Assembly (NCBI RefSeq): GCF_000067165.1
Contig: NC_010162.1
Coordinates: 62,001 to 126,000 of the forward strand
Direction of reading: 5' to 3'
Length of the DNA stretch: 64,000 nt
Source: Sorangium cellulosum So ce56
Lineage (GTDB): Bacteria > Myxococcota_A > Polyangia > Polyangiales > Polyangiaceae
Shown one piece after another: positions 43,084 through 51,713 of the stretch (positions are counted from its first letter, which is position 1; the number at the start of each line of letters is the position of its first letter). The notes below the pieces were generated by a model. It was not told the origin of the DNA, made no database searches, and saw only the letters and a program-made list of their open reading frames with translations. The position numbers and the translations under genes are program-made.

Positions 43084-44078
43084 CCGTTGGCCAGCACGTC
43101 CATCACGGCCTTCTGAACATGCAGCCGGTTCTCTGCCTCGTCGATGACCATCGATGCTGGCGAGTCGATCACCGCGTCCGTGACCTTGACGTTGCGCCGG
43201 ACCGGCAGGCAGTGGGAGAAGAGCCCCCCCGCGGTGAGCGCCATCTTCTGCTCATCGACGATGAAGTGCTTGTTCTTGTCGCGGATGGGCTTCTCCTGCT
43301 CCCAGCGCCCGAAGTAGGGAATCGCGCCCCAGCTCTTCGCGTACACGACGTGGGCGCCCTCGTAGGCGGACTTGATGTCGTAGGTGATCGAGAGCTTCTG
43401 CCCGTTGCCTTCGGCGCTCTTCCTGGCGGCGTCGAGGTAGCGCTCGTCGAGGTGGTACTCCTCGCTGGGGCAGAGGAGGGTCACGTCCATGCCGAGCTTG
43501 GACGCGATGAGAACGGCCGAGTTGGCGACCGCGGTGTTGAGCGGGCGCGGGTGGTACGTCCAGGTGAGGACGAACTTCTTGCCGTCGAGGCGGCCGAGGC
43601 GCTCCTTCATGGCGAGCGCGAGCGCGAGCTCCTGGCAGGGGTGGGTGATGGTCTCCAGGTTGATGACCGGCACGGTGGCGTGGCGGGCGAAGCCCTGGAG
43701 CACCTTGTCCTGGCGATCCTCCTCCCAGCGCTGGAACTTGGGGAACGCGCGCACGCCGATGAGGTCGGCGTAGCGGGAGAGCACGCGAGCGACCTCCTGG
43801 ATGTGCTCCTCCGGCTCGCCATCCATCGCGATGCCTTCCTCGAACTCGATGGGCCAGGCGCTCCGGCCAGGCTCGAGCACGACGGCGTGGCCGCCGAGCT
43901 CGCGGATGCCGACGTCGAAGGAGGTGCGCGTCCTCAGCGACGGGTTGAAGAAGACGAGCGCGATGGTGCGATCCTTGAGGCGCGGCTCGATCGGCCGCCG
44001 CTTGAAGCGCTGCGCGCGCTCGAGGAGGCCCTCGATCTCTGCGCGGGTGTAGTCCATCGTGGTCAGGAAGTGCCGCAT
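43077..44078 (-). CDS. N-acetylornithine carbamoyltransferase (AOTCase)
   Basis: A 333-residue transcarbamylase making N-acetylcitrulline. The carbamoyl-phosphate loop SLRTRTSF is at 47-54, THPCQE at about 145-150 and HCLP at 289-292. Features specific to AOTCase are the long LEPGRSAWPIEFEEG segment, the WTYHPRPLNTAVANSA loop, Lys298 in the position of the carboxylated lysine of the Xanthomonas enzyme, and Glu90, where succinylornithine enzymes have Pro. It therefore should prefer acetylornithine over ornithine. A GAGGAGG site precedes the ATG. It is first in the operon with NAGS-K. These alignments are from memory. Confidence 0.88.
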   Translation of the reverse strand: MRHFLTTMDYTRAEIEGLLERAQRFKRRPIEPRLKDRTIALVFFNPSLRTRTSFDVGIRELGGHAVVLEPGRSAWPIEFEEGIAMDGEPEEHIQEVARVLSRYADLIGVRAFPKFQRWEEDRQDKVLQGFARHATVPVINLETITHPCQELALALAMKERLGRLDGKKFVLTWTYHPRPLNTAVANSAVLIASKLGMDVTLLCPSEEYHLDERYLDAARKSAEGNGQKLSITYDIKSAYEGAHVVYAKSWGAIPYFGRWEQEKPIRDKNKHFIVDEQKMALTAGGLFSHCLPVRRNVKVTDAVIDSPASMVIDEAENRLHVQKAVMDVLANGW

Positions 44079-44350
44079 CGGATGCCTCCTCGTTTGAACG
44101 GCGCGGAGCGGGCACTCGCATTGGAGCAAGCCTGGCGGTGATGTCAACGCTGCTCGCGCCGCGCGGCGCGCGGGCGATTCGAGGCGGCGGCCCTTCGCCT
44201 CCGGCGAGCGGGGAGCGCCGCGCGATGCGAACGAGAGACCGGTGAGCGTGGTTCGCTTCGAGGAGATTCCGGGAGCGGGAACCGACGCCGGTGGCGGGCA
44301 CGGTCTCGTGCCGGCCCCCACCACCCGCTGGACGGGCTCGTCGACAGCGT

Positions 44351-44470
44351 CGGGGATACCAGGATTGCAGGTGCTGATTTCAGGAACGAAAGGAGTACGC
44401 AGGTCCCCTAGGGAAAGACTCGCGGAAACCGGGGGTGCAACCCTTGGCCTGCATCCTGCTAAACAGGTAG
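44351..44470 (+). ncRNA. Structured leader RNA, riboswitch-like, family unknown
   Basis: Nested complementary segments predict a compact fold: TACC (44357-44360) with GGTA (44466-44469), AGGAT (44361-44365) with ATCCT (44453-44457), and GCAGGTCC (44399-44406) with GGCCTGC (44446-44452) directly next to it. An A-rich internal loop and a small inner hairpin remain unpaired. It is followed by an intrinsic terminator and then, 41 bases on, by the GTG of a DUF1330-like gene. No known aptamer (TPP, cobalamin, c-di-GMP, glycine, SAM) matches by eye. The stretch between 44079 and 44350 holds no gene, only small GC hairpins such as GGCACG-GTCT-CGTGCC. Confidence 0.5.
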
Positions 44471-44473
44471 GGC

Positions 44474-44527
44474 AGAGCGCCCGTGACGGTTTCCCCCCCC
44501 ACCGTCGAATGGGCGCTCTTTTTTTTT
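44474..44527 (+). terminator. Strong Rho-independent terminator
   Basis: AGAGCGCCC (44474-44482) pairs perfectly with GGGCGCTCT (44511-44519), with an inner GACGGT/ACCGTC stem and a run of nine T (44519-44527). It lies upstream of, not after, a gene, so it either ends a small RNA or acts as an attenuator for the downstream reading frame. Confidence 0.9.
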
Positions 44528-44567
44528 GTGCTTTGGTGGTGGGGTGGCGTGAAGGAGCGGGTGTTCC

Positions 44568-44879
44568 GTGACGCTGGTCGTGATCCTCACGGTGCGCTGC
44601 GAGGCGCTCGACGCGTTCCGCGCGTACGAGAGGAAGGCCGCGGCCGTGATGGCGCGGTACGGCGGCGCGATCGAGCGGACGGTGGTGACCGCGCCCGACG
44701 GCGCTGGGCTCACCCTGAAGGAGATCCACCTCGTCACGTTTCCGGATGAACAAGCCTTCTCGGCATATCGCGGCGACGCCGAGCTCGGGGAGGTGGCGCA
44801 CCTGCGGGGCGCGTCGGTCGTTCATACCGAGATCCTGCGCGGGGAAGAGGGACCGGACTACCACGTCGCCCCTGTCTGA
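44568..44879 (+). CDS. DUF1330-like small protein
   Basis: A 103-residue protein of dimeric ferredoxin-like (alpha+beta) type. The pattern VVILTVRCEALDAFRAYERKAAAVMARYGGAIERT, then EIHLVTFPDEQAFSAYRGDAELGEVAHLR is that of the DUF1330/antibiotic-monooxygenase-like barrel. Function is not known; related proteins bind small ligands or degrade them. GTG start at 44568 with GAAGGAG 10 bases upstream. It lies 41 bases after a strong terminator and no separate promoter was seen between, so its expression may depend on read-through of the structured leader. Confidence 0.65.
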   Translation: MTLVVILTVRCEALDAFRAYERKAAAVMARYGGAIERTVVTAPDGAGLTLKEIHLVTFPDEQAFSAYRGDAELGEVAHLRGASVVHTEILRGEEGPDYHVAPV

Positions 44880-45074
44880 CCGGCGCCGCGGCAGGGCGCT
44901 GCATCACGTTCCGAGGACGGTGCCGCTCTCCGTTTGCAGGGGCGGTTCGGCGATGCACGCGGTGGCGACGCGCCGGAACCCGATCCGCTCATCGACGCGC
45001 GCGACGCGCGTGCCACGCTGCCGCCTGTCCGGCCGGAGCACGGCCGCGGCGGCCTCCCGCTCCGCCGGTCCGTG

Positions 45075-45080
45075 TAGACT
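45075..45080 (+). promoter_or_regulatory. -10 box, leaderless promoter
   Basis: TG-TAGACT followed by exactly 6 bases and the ATG at 45087; no ribosome site. Same arrangement as at 25721. Confidence 0.45.
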
Positions 45081-45086
45081 CGTCCA

Positions 45087-45614
45087 ATGCACCGACGTGG
45101 CTTTGGCGCGACCTGCGCCGCCCTTGCGCTCGCGACGCTCTACTCCATCGGCTGCGGTCCCTCGCCAGCTCAGCTGTCGTCTGGCGCCGCCGCCCCGGTC
45201 GAGCTCGTCCTTCCGCCCTCGCGCCCTGGCGCGCTCGAGCCCAGGCTGGCGGCGGATGAGCCGGAGTCCCGGAGGAACGAGACACAGCGTCTGCCCTTCG
45301 TGGGCACGTGGGTCAGCGAGGACGACGGCTCGCTCATCGAGCTGAGCGCGACGAGCTTCCACCACCGCTTTCCGTACATGGGCGCTCCGCGTGACCTCTA
45401 CGCGCGCGTCACCTCGTACAACACCGAGCGTGGCCACATCGCGCTCGAGTACACCCGCATCCTGCAGGATGGAGTCGAGGAGTCCATCGAGGAGCCCGTC
45501 GTGTACATGCGCTACGAGATCCGCGACGGCGGCCTGTACAAGCACGTCGACGCCGAGGATTTCCCCACCACCGTGGACGACGAGCGGTTCGTGCGGACCC
45601 CCGGCCGGCGGTGA
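45087..45614 (+). CDS. Predicted lipoprotein (175 aa)
   Basis: A 175-residue lipoprotein with signal peptide MHRRGFGATCAALALATLYSIGC, lipobox SIGC. A Pro/Ala-rich linker (about 25-70) leads to a domain starting LPFVGTWVSEDDGSLIELSATSFHHRF, which resembles a lipocalin-like 'GTW..' opening, followed by antiparallel strands. No ligand or family can be named. Its stop overlaps a GTG (GTGA at 45611-45614) that would open the next, broken frame. Leaderless promoter immediately upstream. Confidence 0.65.
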   Translation: MHRRGFGATCAALALATLYSIGCGPSPAQLSSGAAAPVELVLPPSRPGALEPRLAADEPESRRNETQRLPFVGTWVSEDDGSLIELSATSFHHRFPYMGAPRDLYARVTSYNTERGHIALEYTRILQDGVEESIEEPVVYMRYEIRDGGLYKHVDAEDFPTTVDDERFVRTPGRR

Positions 45615-46070
45615 GACGCGGCCACTACGTCGCCGGCAGCGGCTGCAACGTCGGCCTCCGTTATGGACTCAAGTTCTATACGCCCATGGTCGCCACCCGC
45701 AGCGCTGATCTTGAAGGCCACCCTGTACCGTGAGGAGGGCGGGGTCATGGTCCAGAAGAAGGAAGTGACGCTGCAGGGCAACTACGAGGACTTCGGTGGC
45801 TGCATGGTCGGCCCCCCGTGGGGAATCGACTTCAGCTCGTTGAGCCCGAATGAGCTGAAGGCCGGATTCGACCACCGCATCGTCGTCAGCGCTCGGAGTG
45901 GCAGCTGGAGCAGCTTCCCGATGCGGAAGTTCAAGATTCAAACGATGTGGGAGCCCCCGATCCGATCCGTTGAGCGCGAGCGCGGCGCAGGCCGCGACGG
46001 CGCCCCTCACACCCTGAGCACCACCCCTCTCGCCCTCTCACCCGTCGCCTCCGCGATCGCCTGCACGTAA
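45611..46070 (+). pseudogene. Frameshifted gene, function unknown
   Basis: From the GTG at 45611 a frame with strong G/C-ending codons encodes RRGHYVAGSGCNVGLRYGLKFYTP and stops at 45733. From about 45700 coding character moves to another frame (LILKATLYREEGGVMVQKKEV..., to a stop at 46070), including KAGFDHRIVVSARSGSW. A single-base indel near 45690-45712 would join them into one protein of about 150 residues. The start overlaps the lipoprotein stop as GTGA, as in a real operon. It could be decay, a programmed shift or a sequencing error. The 3' end overlaps the helicase gene on the other strand. Confidence 0.45.
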
Positions 46071-49000
46071 AGCCGCACCTGCGCCTCCTGCGCCGCGTGC
46101 GCCGTGCCCGCGTCGGAGCCGGTCTTGAAATCGACCACGGTCCAGACGCCCACGTCGCCCACGCTCTCCCGGAACGAGAGGTCGACGATGCCCTCGGCGA
46201 TCGTCCCGTCCTCGAGCCGCAGGAGGAGCGGCGTCTCCCGCTCGCACGCCCCGCGCGCGGCGCTCTCCGCTGCGCGCCGGAGCAGCGGGTGATCGAGCGC
46301 CGCGACCGCCGCCGCGACCGCCGCGTCGAGCTCCTCGGCCGGCGCCCCGAGCAGCCTCGCCTGCGCCGCAGCCACCGTCCTCACCTCGTCCTCGCCCGCC
46401 CGGAGATCCACCTCGGCGAGCACCGCATGCACGAGCGTCCCGAACCGCTTGCCGTAGGGCCGGCCCTCGCGCGCGATCTCCGTCTGCTCGAACGAGATCA
46501 CCGGCAGCGCGTCCGCCCTCTCCCCGCGCGCCGCGCCGCCGCCGCTCCGCCGCGCGGCCGCCGCCCCCGCTCCGGCCGCCGCCGCTGCCGCTTCCGCCGC
46601 CTCGTGGCTGATCTCCGTCGCCGTCTTCACGCGGACCGCCGCCGTCGCGCCGTCCACGATCGCCCGCTGCCGCGCCTCCTGCCAGGCCTCATGCCCGCGC
46701 TGCCCGAGCTCCGCTGCCAGCACGGCGCTCGCCGTCGCCCCGCTGCTCCCGAGGACCCCGGCGCCGCTCGCTGGCCCGGCGCTCACCGCCGCCCCGCCCG
46801 CACCGGCGCCGCTCGCGTCCGCCTGCAGGATCCGCTGCTGGCGCAGCCCCGCCTCCGGCTCGCGATCCAGATCCAGCGCGCCAGGATCCCACCACACAAC
46901 GCGGTGCGAGCCCGCCATCGGCGCGTGCTCCCCGGGCGCGACCGCGTCCCGCTCGTCGGCCTCGCACCGCGCCGGACGCTCCAGCACCGTGTCGGTCCCG
47001 AACGGCGGGCAACCGAGATCCTCGCAGCGCCGAGGGCTCCGTCGCTCGCGCGGCGCCGGGTAGAGCACCGGGTGCAGCACGTCGAGCCAGCCGTCGCTCG
47101 TGCCGTCGCCCGGGCGCGCGTCGCCCACCGCGGGCACGACCAGGAGCTCGCGCGCGCGCGTCGCCGCCACGTACGCGAGCCGCACCGCCTCCTCGCGATC
47201 GCGGCGCAGCACCTCGTCGCGGCGCTCGACGAGCTCCGCGGGCACGCAGCCGGCGATGGGCTCCGCCCACAGGCCGAGCTCCGGATCCACGTGCCGCGAC
47301 GGGAGCTGGTGCACCGCCGGCGACGCCGGATCCGCCAGGATCACCACCGGGAACTCGAGCCCCTTGGCCCGGTGCACCGTCATGATCCGCACCCCCTCCG
47401 TCCCCTCCTCGACGACCGGCGCCTCCGCGACCTCGCCCCGCTCGGCGTCGAGCTCGAGCCGCTCCACGAACGCGCGGAACGACGTCGCGCCGGCCGCCTC
47501 GAAGCGCCGCCCGAGATCCATCACCCGCAGCACGTTCGCGAGCGCTTGCTCCCCCGTCGGCCAGATCGCGATGCCCGCGTGCGCGCGCGTCTCGTCGAGG
47601 AGCCCGCCGAGGGTGTCCGCGATCGGCCGCCGGTTGCGCTCGCGGTGCAGCCTGCCGAGCACCGCGAGCGCCTCCGCGACCTCCCGGAGCGGCCGCGCGC
47701 CGCCCTCCACCGCGAGATCGAGCGATCCGTCGTCCGGCGGTTGAAACAGCGGGTGCAAGCGCCGGAAGCGGTCGCGGTAGAGCAGGAGCACGTCGTCCGT
47801 CAGCGCGAAGAGGGGCCCGCGCAGCGTCGCGTAGACGCTGAGCTCGTCGTCCGGCCACTCGATCGCGAGCAGCGCGCTCCGCACCGCCATCACCTCCTCG
47901 CGATCGTGGAACGACCGCCCGCCCACGAGCACGTGCGGGATCCGCCGCGCCTCGAGCGCCCGCACGTAGGCGCGGGTCGCGTCCTCCCCGAAGGTCTGGA
48001 AACGCTTGAACAAAAGACAGATGTGCCGCGCCTCGAGCGGCACCCGCTGGCCCGGGCGCTCGCGCTCCGTGACCGTCCAGCGCCGCGCGCCGTCACCGTC
48101 CAGCGCCGCGCCGGCGCCCGCGCCGCCGTGGATGAGGTGGTGGACGAAGGCGCCGACCGCGTCCGGGATCGACTGCCGCACACGGAAATCGGAGATCTTG
48201 CCGAAGTCGCCGTAAGGTCGCGGCACCGGGAGCGCGATGACCGTCGGCTGCTCCGGCGGATCGTCCCGGAACCGCTCGAGCGCGACGTACCGCGCCTGGG
48301 TCGCGGCGCGCTCGCCCTCCGCGGTGCCTCCCTGCATCAGCGGCGCGAACGCCGCGTTGACGGCCTCCTGGATCGACGGGGCGCTGCGGAAGCTCGTCGA
48401 CAGGTACAGGACGCTCGCGCCGCACGCGACGAGCCGGGCCTTGGTCGCCTCGTAGAGCGCGACCTCGGCGCGGCGGAAGCGGTAGATGGACTGCTTCGGA
48501 TCGCCGACCACGAAGAGCTTGCCGGGCACCGGGCGCGCCCGCGTCCAGTCGGCCTCGGAGAGGTCGTCGGCCGCGAGCAGGAGCAGGATCTCCGCCTGGA
48601 GCGGGTCGGTGTCCTGGAACTCGTCGACGAAGAGGTGCGAGAAGCGGAGGTTGAGCTCCTCGCGCACGCCGCGGCTCGATCGGAGGAGGTCCCGGGCGCA
48701 GAGGAGCAGGTCGAGGAAGTCGAGCTTGCCGGCGCGGGCCTTGAGCGCGTCGTACGCCTCGATCGGCGGCCGGAGCTCGCGCGAGAGGCAGGCGGCGAGA
48801 TCGGCGCTCGCGGCCGTGAGCACGGCGTCGAGCTCGACCTTCACGCGATCGCGCTGCGCGAGCACCTCGGCGCGCGTGAGATCCCCGCCGAACGCCTTGC
48901 CTGAGCCCTTCCAGCGCCATTCCTTCCAGCGCGCGACGTCGCCGAGCTCGGCCTCCAGGCCGTCGTGGTCGCGCCCGCCCGTGACCTCCTCGCGGCGGCG

Positions 49001-49771
49001 GAGCTCCGCGAGGTAGCGGTCGAGGTTCCGGAGGCTCTGCGCGAGGTAGTCGCCCTCCCGGTCGGCCTCGGCGCCCAGGTCCGCGAGCGCCGCGAGGCGG
49101 TCCAGGATCTCGTCGATCGCGCGCTCGCGGTCGAACGGATCGCGCCGCCAGGGGCGCGTGAAGTCGCGGTGCTCGGCGAGCCTCCACGCCGCGCTCCGGA
49201 GCAGGTCGCGCGGGCCCTGCGCGCCGTCGCGCGGGCGCCGTCGCAGGATCCGGCGCACGCCCTCGGGCGGGTCGTTCAGGGTGCGCTGGAACCAGGCGTC
49301 GAAGGCCTGGTCGAAGAGCGCCTCGGCCTGATCCGCGGCCGCCACCTGGAACAGCGGGTCGACGCGCGCCTCGACCGGCCACTCGCGCAGGAGGTCGGCG
49401 CAGAAGGAGTGGATGGTCCCGATGCGGGCCGCCTCCAGGTGCGCGAGCGCCTCGTCGAGCCGCGCGCGCTCCGCCGGGCCTGCGCCCGGGTCGCTGCGCG
49501 CCCGCTCGATCTCGGCCCGGAGGCGCAGCTTCATCTCGCCGGCCGCCTTCTCCGTGAAGGTCACCGCGACGATGCGATCGAGCGTCCCGCCGCCCTCCTC
49601 GGGCGCCCTCCGCAGCACGGCGACGATCCGCGACACGAGCGCGGTGGTCTTGCCGGTGCCCGCGGCGGCCTCGACGACGAGCGTCGTCCGCAGATCGTCG
49701 CGGATGCGGCGGCGGGCGGGCTCATCCGCGAGCTCCCGCGCGCCGCGCGGCCGGGTCGCGTCGGCGGTCAC
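46007..49771 (-). CDS. UvrD/RecB-type helicase-nuclease (AddA-like)
   Basis: A 1254-residue DNA repair enzyme that unwinds and degrades DNA ends before recombination. Walker A AAGTGKTT is at 36-43, motif Ia VTFTEKAAGEMKLRL at about 70, DEFQDTDPLQ at about 385, VVGDPKQSIYRFRRAEV at about 430, and the late motif VMTVHRAKGLEFPVVIL-like ITVHRAKGLEFPVVIL at about 810. The C-terminal region carries a PD-(D/E)XK nuclease with GTLVHAVL, GIVDLSF and VVDFKTG. Start is GTG at 49771 with a GGAGG site. The expected partner AddB/RecC is not beside it; upstream is the divergent prenyltransferase cassette. Confidence 0.88.
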   Translation of the reverse strand: MTADATRPRGARELADEPARRRIRDDLRTTLVVEAAAGTGKTTALVSRIVAVLRRAPEEGGGTLDRIVAVTFTEKAAGEMKLRLRAEIERARSDPGAGPAERARLDEALAHLEAARIGTIHSFCADLLREWPVEARVDPLFQVAAADQAEALFDQAFDAWFQRTLNDPPEGVRRILRRRPRDGAQGPRDLLRSAAWRLAEHRDFTRPWRRDPFDRERAIDEILDRLAALADLGAEADREGDYLAQSLRNLDRYLAELRRREEVTGGRDHDGLEAELGDVARWKEWRWKGSGKAFGGDLTRAEVLAQRDRVKVELDAVLTAASADLAACLSRELRPPIEAYDALKARAGKLDFLDLLLCARDLLRSSRGVREELNLRFSHLFVDEFQDTDPLQAEILLLLAADDLSEADWTRARPVPGKLFVVGDPKQSIYRFRRAEVALYEATKARLVACGASVLYLSTSFRSAPSIQEAVNAAFAPLMQGGTAEGERAATQARYVALERFRDDPPEQPTVIALPVPRPYGDFGKISDFRVRQSIPDAVGAFVHHLIHGGAGAGAALDGDGARRWTVTERERPGQRVPLEARHICLLFKRFQTFGEDATRAYVRALEARRIPHVLVGGRSFHDREEVMAVRSALLAIEWPDDELSVYATLRGPLFALTDDVLLLYRDRFRRLHPLFQPPDDGSLDLAVEGGARPLREVAEALAVLGRLHRERNRRPIADTLGGLLDETRAHAGIAIWPTGEQALANVLRVMDLGRRFEAAGATSFRAFVERLELDAERGEVAEAPVVEEGTEGVRIMTVHRAKGLEFPVVILADPASPAVHQLPSRHVDPELGLWAEPIAGCVPAELVERRDEVLRRDREEAVRLAYVAATRARELLVVPAVGDARPGDGTSDGWLDVLHPVLYPAPRERRSPRRCEDLGCPPFGTDTVLERPARCEADERDAVAPGEHAPMAGSHRVVWWDPGALDLDREPEAGLRQQRILQADASGAGAGGAAVSAGPASGAGVLGSSGATASAVLAAELGQRGHEAWQEARQRAIVDGATAAVRVKTATEISHEAAEAAAAAAGAGAAAARRSGGGAARGERADALPVISFEQTEIAREGRPYGKRFGTLVHAVLAEVDLRAGEDEVRTVAAAQARLLGAPAEELDAAVAAAVAALDHPLLRRAAESAARGACERETPLLLRLEDGTIAEGIVDLSFRESVGDVGVWTVVDFKTGSDAGTAHAAQEAQVRLYVQAIAEATGERARGVVLRV

Positions 49772-50022
49772 GCGCGCCTCCGCGCGGGCTCGAGGCGCTG
49801 CCCGGGGGCGCGCGGCAGGAGCGCGCCGGCCAGGCTCGGGGAGGGGAGGAAAACGTGCCGCACTGGGTCGCGTGGGGAGGCTGTCGGGGGGAGTAAGGTG
49901 GCTCAGATCGGCGTCGAAGGAAACGCTGCCGTGCCCGGCGGAAAGGCGGTCCGTTTTCCGGACGGGCTCATGTAGCCCCTGAGCGTGGATGTTCTTGTGC
50001 TAGCAGCAGGGGGAGCTGATCC

Positions 50023-50982
50023 ATGCGCCTCGAGTCGATGAGCCCTGGAGCGCGGTGGGCGTACGCGCTCAAACCCGCGAGCTGGCCCAAGGTGCTCGTC
50101 CCGGCCGTATGCGGGCACGCGATGGGCGCGGCCGCCGCCGGCCGGCTGTCCCCGGGGGCCCTCGCCTTCGGCGCGCTGTGGATGATGGCCGACGTCGCCT
50201 TCGTCGTGCTCCTGAACGACTGGGGCGATCGCGAGGTGGACGCCCTCAAGCGACGCATGTTCCCGGGCGGCTGCTCGCCGAAGACCATCCCGGACGGCAT
50301 CCTTCCCGCCAGGGCCCTCCTGCTCGCCGGGCTCGGGGCCGGTGTGTCCGCCTTGCTCATGGCCTGGGGGGCCGGCGCCGCGCTCGATCGCCCGCTGCTG
50401 CTCCCCCTGGCCGCGCTCGGCCAGCTCGTCTTCGTCGCTTACACGCTGCCGCCGATCAGGCTCAATTACCGCGGCGGCGGCGAGCTCCTCGAGATGGCCG
50501 GCGTCGGCTGCGTGCTCCCCGCGCTGCACGCGTATGCCCAGTGCGGCGTGCTGGCGCCGGCGTGGCTCGTCGCGCTCCTGCCGGGGTTGCTCCTGCTCGC
50601 GCTGGCGAGCGCGCTGGCCAGCGGGCTGTCCGACGAGCAGAGCGACCGCGCCGGCGGCAAGCGCACCGTGGCCACGCTGCTCGGCAATGCGGCCACGCGC
50701 CGGGTCACCGAGGCCCTCGCCGGCCTCGGCCCGCTCCTCTGGCTGGCGGCGCCCTTCCTCGCCGAGGACGCGCCGCCGCTCTGGTCGGTCGCGCCGGCGG
50801 CGGCCGTGGCGCTCTTCTTCAGGGCGCGGCTCCTCGAGAAGAGCCCCGAGGCGGTGACGAACGCCTTCGCCGCGCAGGCGGCCTACAAGCGCGAGCTCCA
50901 CCGCGCGATCCAGTGGGGCATCGCCGCCCTGTCGGCGGCCGTGCTCGCCGCAGGGCTCCGCGCCGGGGGAGGGCCGACATGA
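50023..50982 (+). CDS. UbiA-family prenyltransferase (first of two)
   Basis: A 319-residue integral membrane protein with about eight helices. Both Asp-rich Mg2+-diphosphate motifs are present: NDWGDREVD (about 65-73) and SDEQSDRAGGKRT (about 208-220). The YTLPPIRLNYRGGGELLEM loop is close to that of the MenA-like branch. It should move a prenyl chain to an acceptor, or act as a UbiA-type cyclase. GGGGGAG ribosome site. It overlaps the next gene as ATGA. The cassette continues with an unknown protein, a second UbiA and a lycopene-cyclase-like protein, suggesting a dedicated prenyl-lipid or meroterpenoid pathway. Confidence 0.88.
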   Translation: MRLESMSPGARWAYALKPASWPKVLVPAVCGHAMGAAAAGRLSPGALAFGALWMMADVAFVVLLNDWGDREVDALKRRMFPGGCSPKTIPDGILPARALLLAGLGAGVSALLMAWGAGAALDRPLLLPLAALGQLVFVAYTLPPIRLNYRGGGELLEMAGVGCVLPALHAYAQCGVLAPAWLVALLPGLLLLALASALASGLSDEQSDRAGGKRTVATLLGNAATRRVTEALAGLGPLLWLAAPFLAEDAPPLWSVAPAAAVALFFRARLLEKSPEAVTNAFAAQAAYKRELHRAIQWGIAALSAAVLAAGLRAGGGPT

Positions 50983-51713
50983 CGGGCGTCGCGGTCATCC
51001 CCCCGGAGGAGCGCGACGCGCTCGCGCGCCTCACGCCCCTCCTGGGCGCGCGGGCCTCGGTCGCGCCGGACCGGCCGTGCGCGCCCACCCCCGTCGCCCT
51101 GGTCGAGCAGATCGTGAACGGCAGCGAGGACGCCGAGCGCGCGCGCGCCTTTGCCCGCGGGCTCGGCGAGGTGATCCGCGCGGTCGCCGACAACTTTCCC
51201 GACAACATCTTCTGGGATGTCGACTACCTGGCCTGCTGCCTGTGGCAGGCCGGGAGCGCGCCCGCGATCGGCGACTTCGCCCGCCGCGTGGTGTCGCTCT
51301 GCCTGGGCTTCGGCAACAAGTCGAAGCTGCGCTTCCGCTACGCGCACGACTTCCTCTACGGCTACGACTGGGCTCGCTGGGTGATGCGCAAGCCGGAGGA
51401 GCGCGCGGGCATCGGGCCCTTCGACGTCTCGTTCTTCGACTACCTCGACGGCCGGCAGAGGGCGCTCGTCGAGCTCGTGGCCAGCAACGACCGCAAGTAC
51501 TCGCAGCTGAACGGCCGGGAGTACCGCAACCCCTTCTCGTTCATCCGCGAGCCGCCCGAGGAGTCGCAGCTCCACTGCCTGCTCGCCCAGGTCGACCTGA
51601 TCCCGCTCAAGGCCTGGCGCCTCGACGGCGAGCGCCGCTGGGACCTCCCCTTCACCGATCTGCGCGCCAAGCTGGCCGATCGCCTCGGCCTGTCGCGGGG
51701 CGAGGGGCGATGA
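50979..51713 (+). CDS. Unknown protein between two UbiA genes
   Basis: A 244-residue soluble protein with no signal peptide or membrane helix. Features include DNFPDNIFWDVDYLACCLWQ (about 72-91), LCLGFGNKSKLRFRYAHDFLYGYDWARWVM (about 109-138) and FFDYLDGRQRALVELVASNDRKYSQLNGREYRNP (about 150-183). It is rich in Tyr, Trp, Asp and Arg, and mostly helical. No family is recognised. Both ends overlap the neighbours by ATGA (50979-50982 and 51710-51713), so it is made in step with both prenyltransferases and probably acts on or carries their acceptor. Confidence 0.75.
   Translation: MTGVAVIPPEERDALARLTPLLGARASVAPDRPCAPTPVALVEQIVNGSEDAERARAFARGLGEVIRAVADNFPDNIFWDVDYLACCLWQAGSAPAIGDFARRVVSLCLGFGNKSKLRFRYAHDFLYGYDWARWVMRKPEERAGIGPFDVSFFDYLDGRQRALVELVASNDRKYSQLNGREYRNPFSFIREPPEESQLHCLLAQVDLIPLKAWRLDGERRWDLPFTDLRAKLADRLGLSRGEGR

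Noticed and set aside
44351..44470. Known RNA families (6S, SRP, RNase P, tmRNA, TPP, cobalamin or c-di-GMP riboswitch)
   Set aside because: Short word similarities only (for example GGTGCTGATTTC to the tmRNA 5' end); the defining core motifs are absent.
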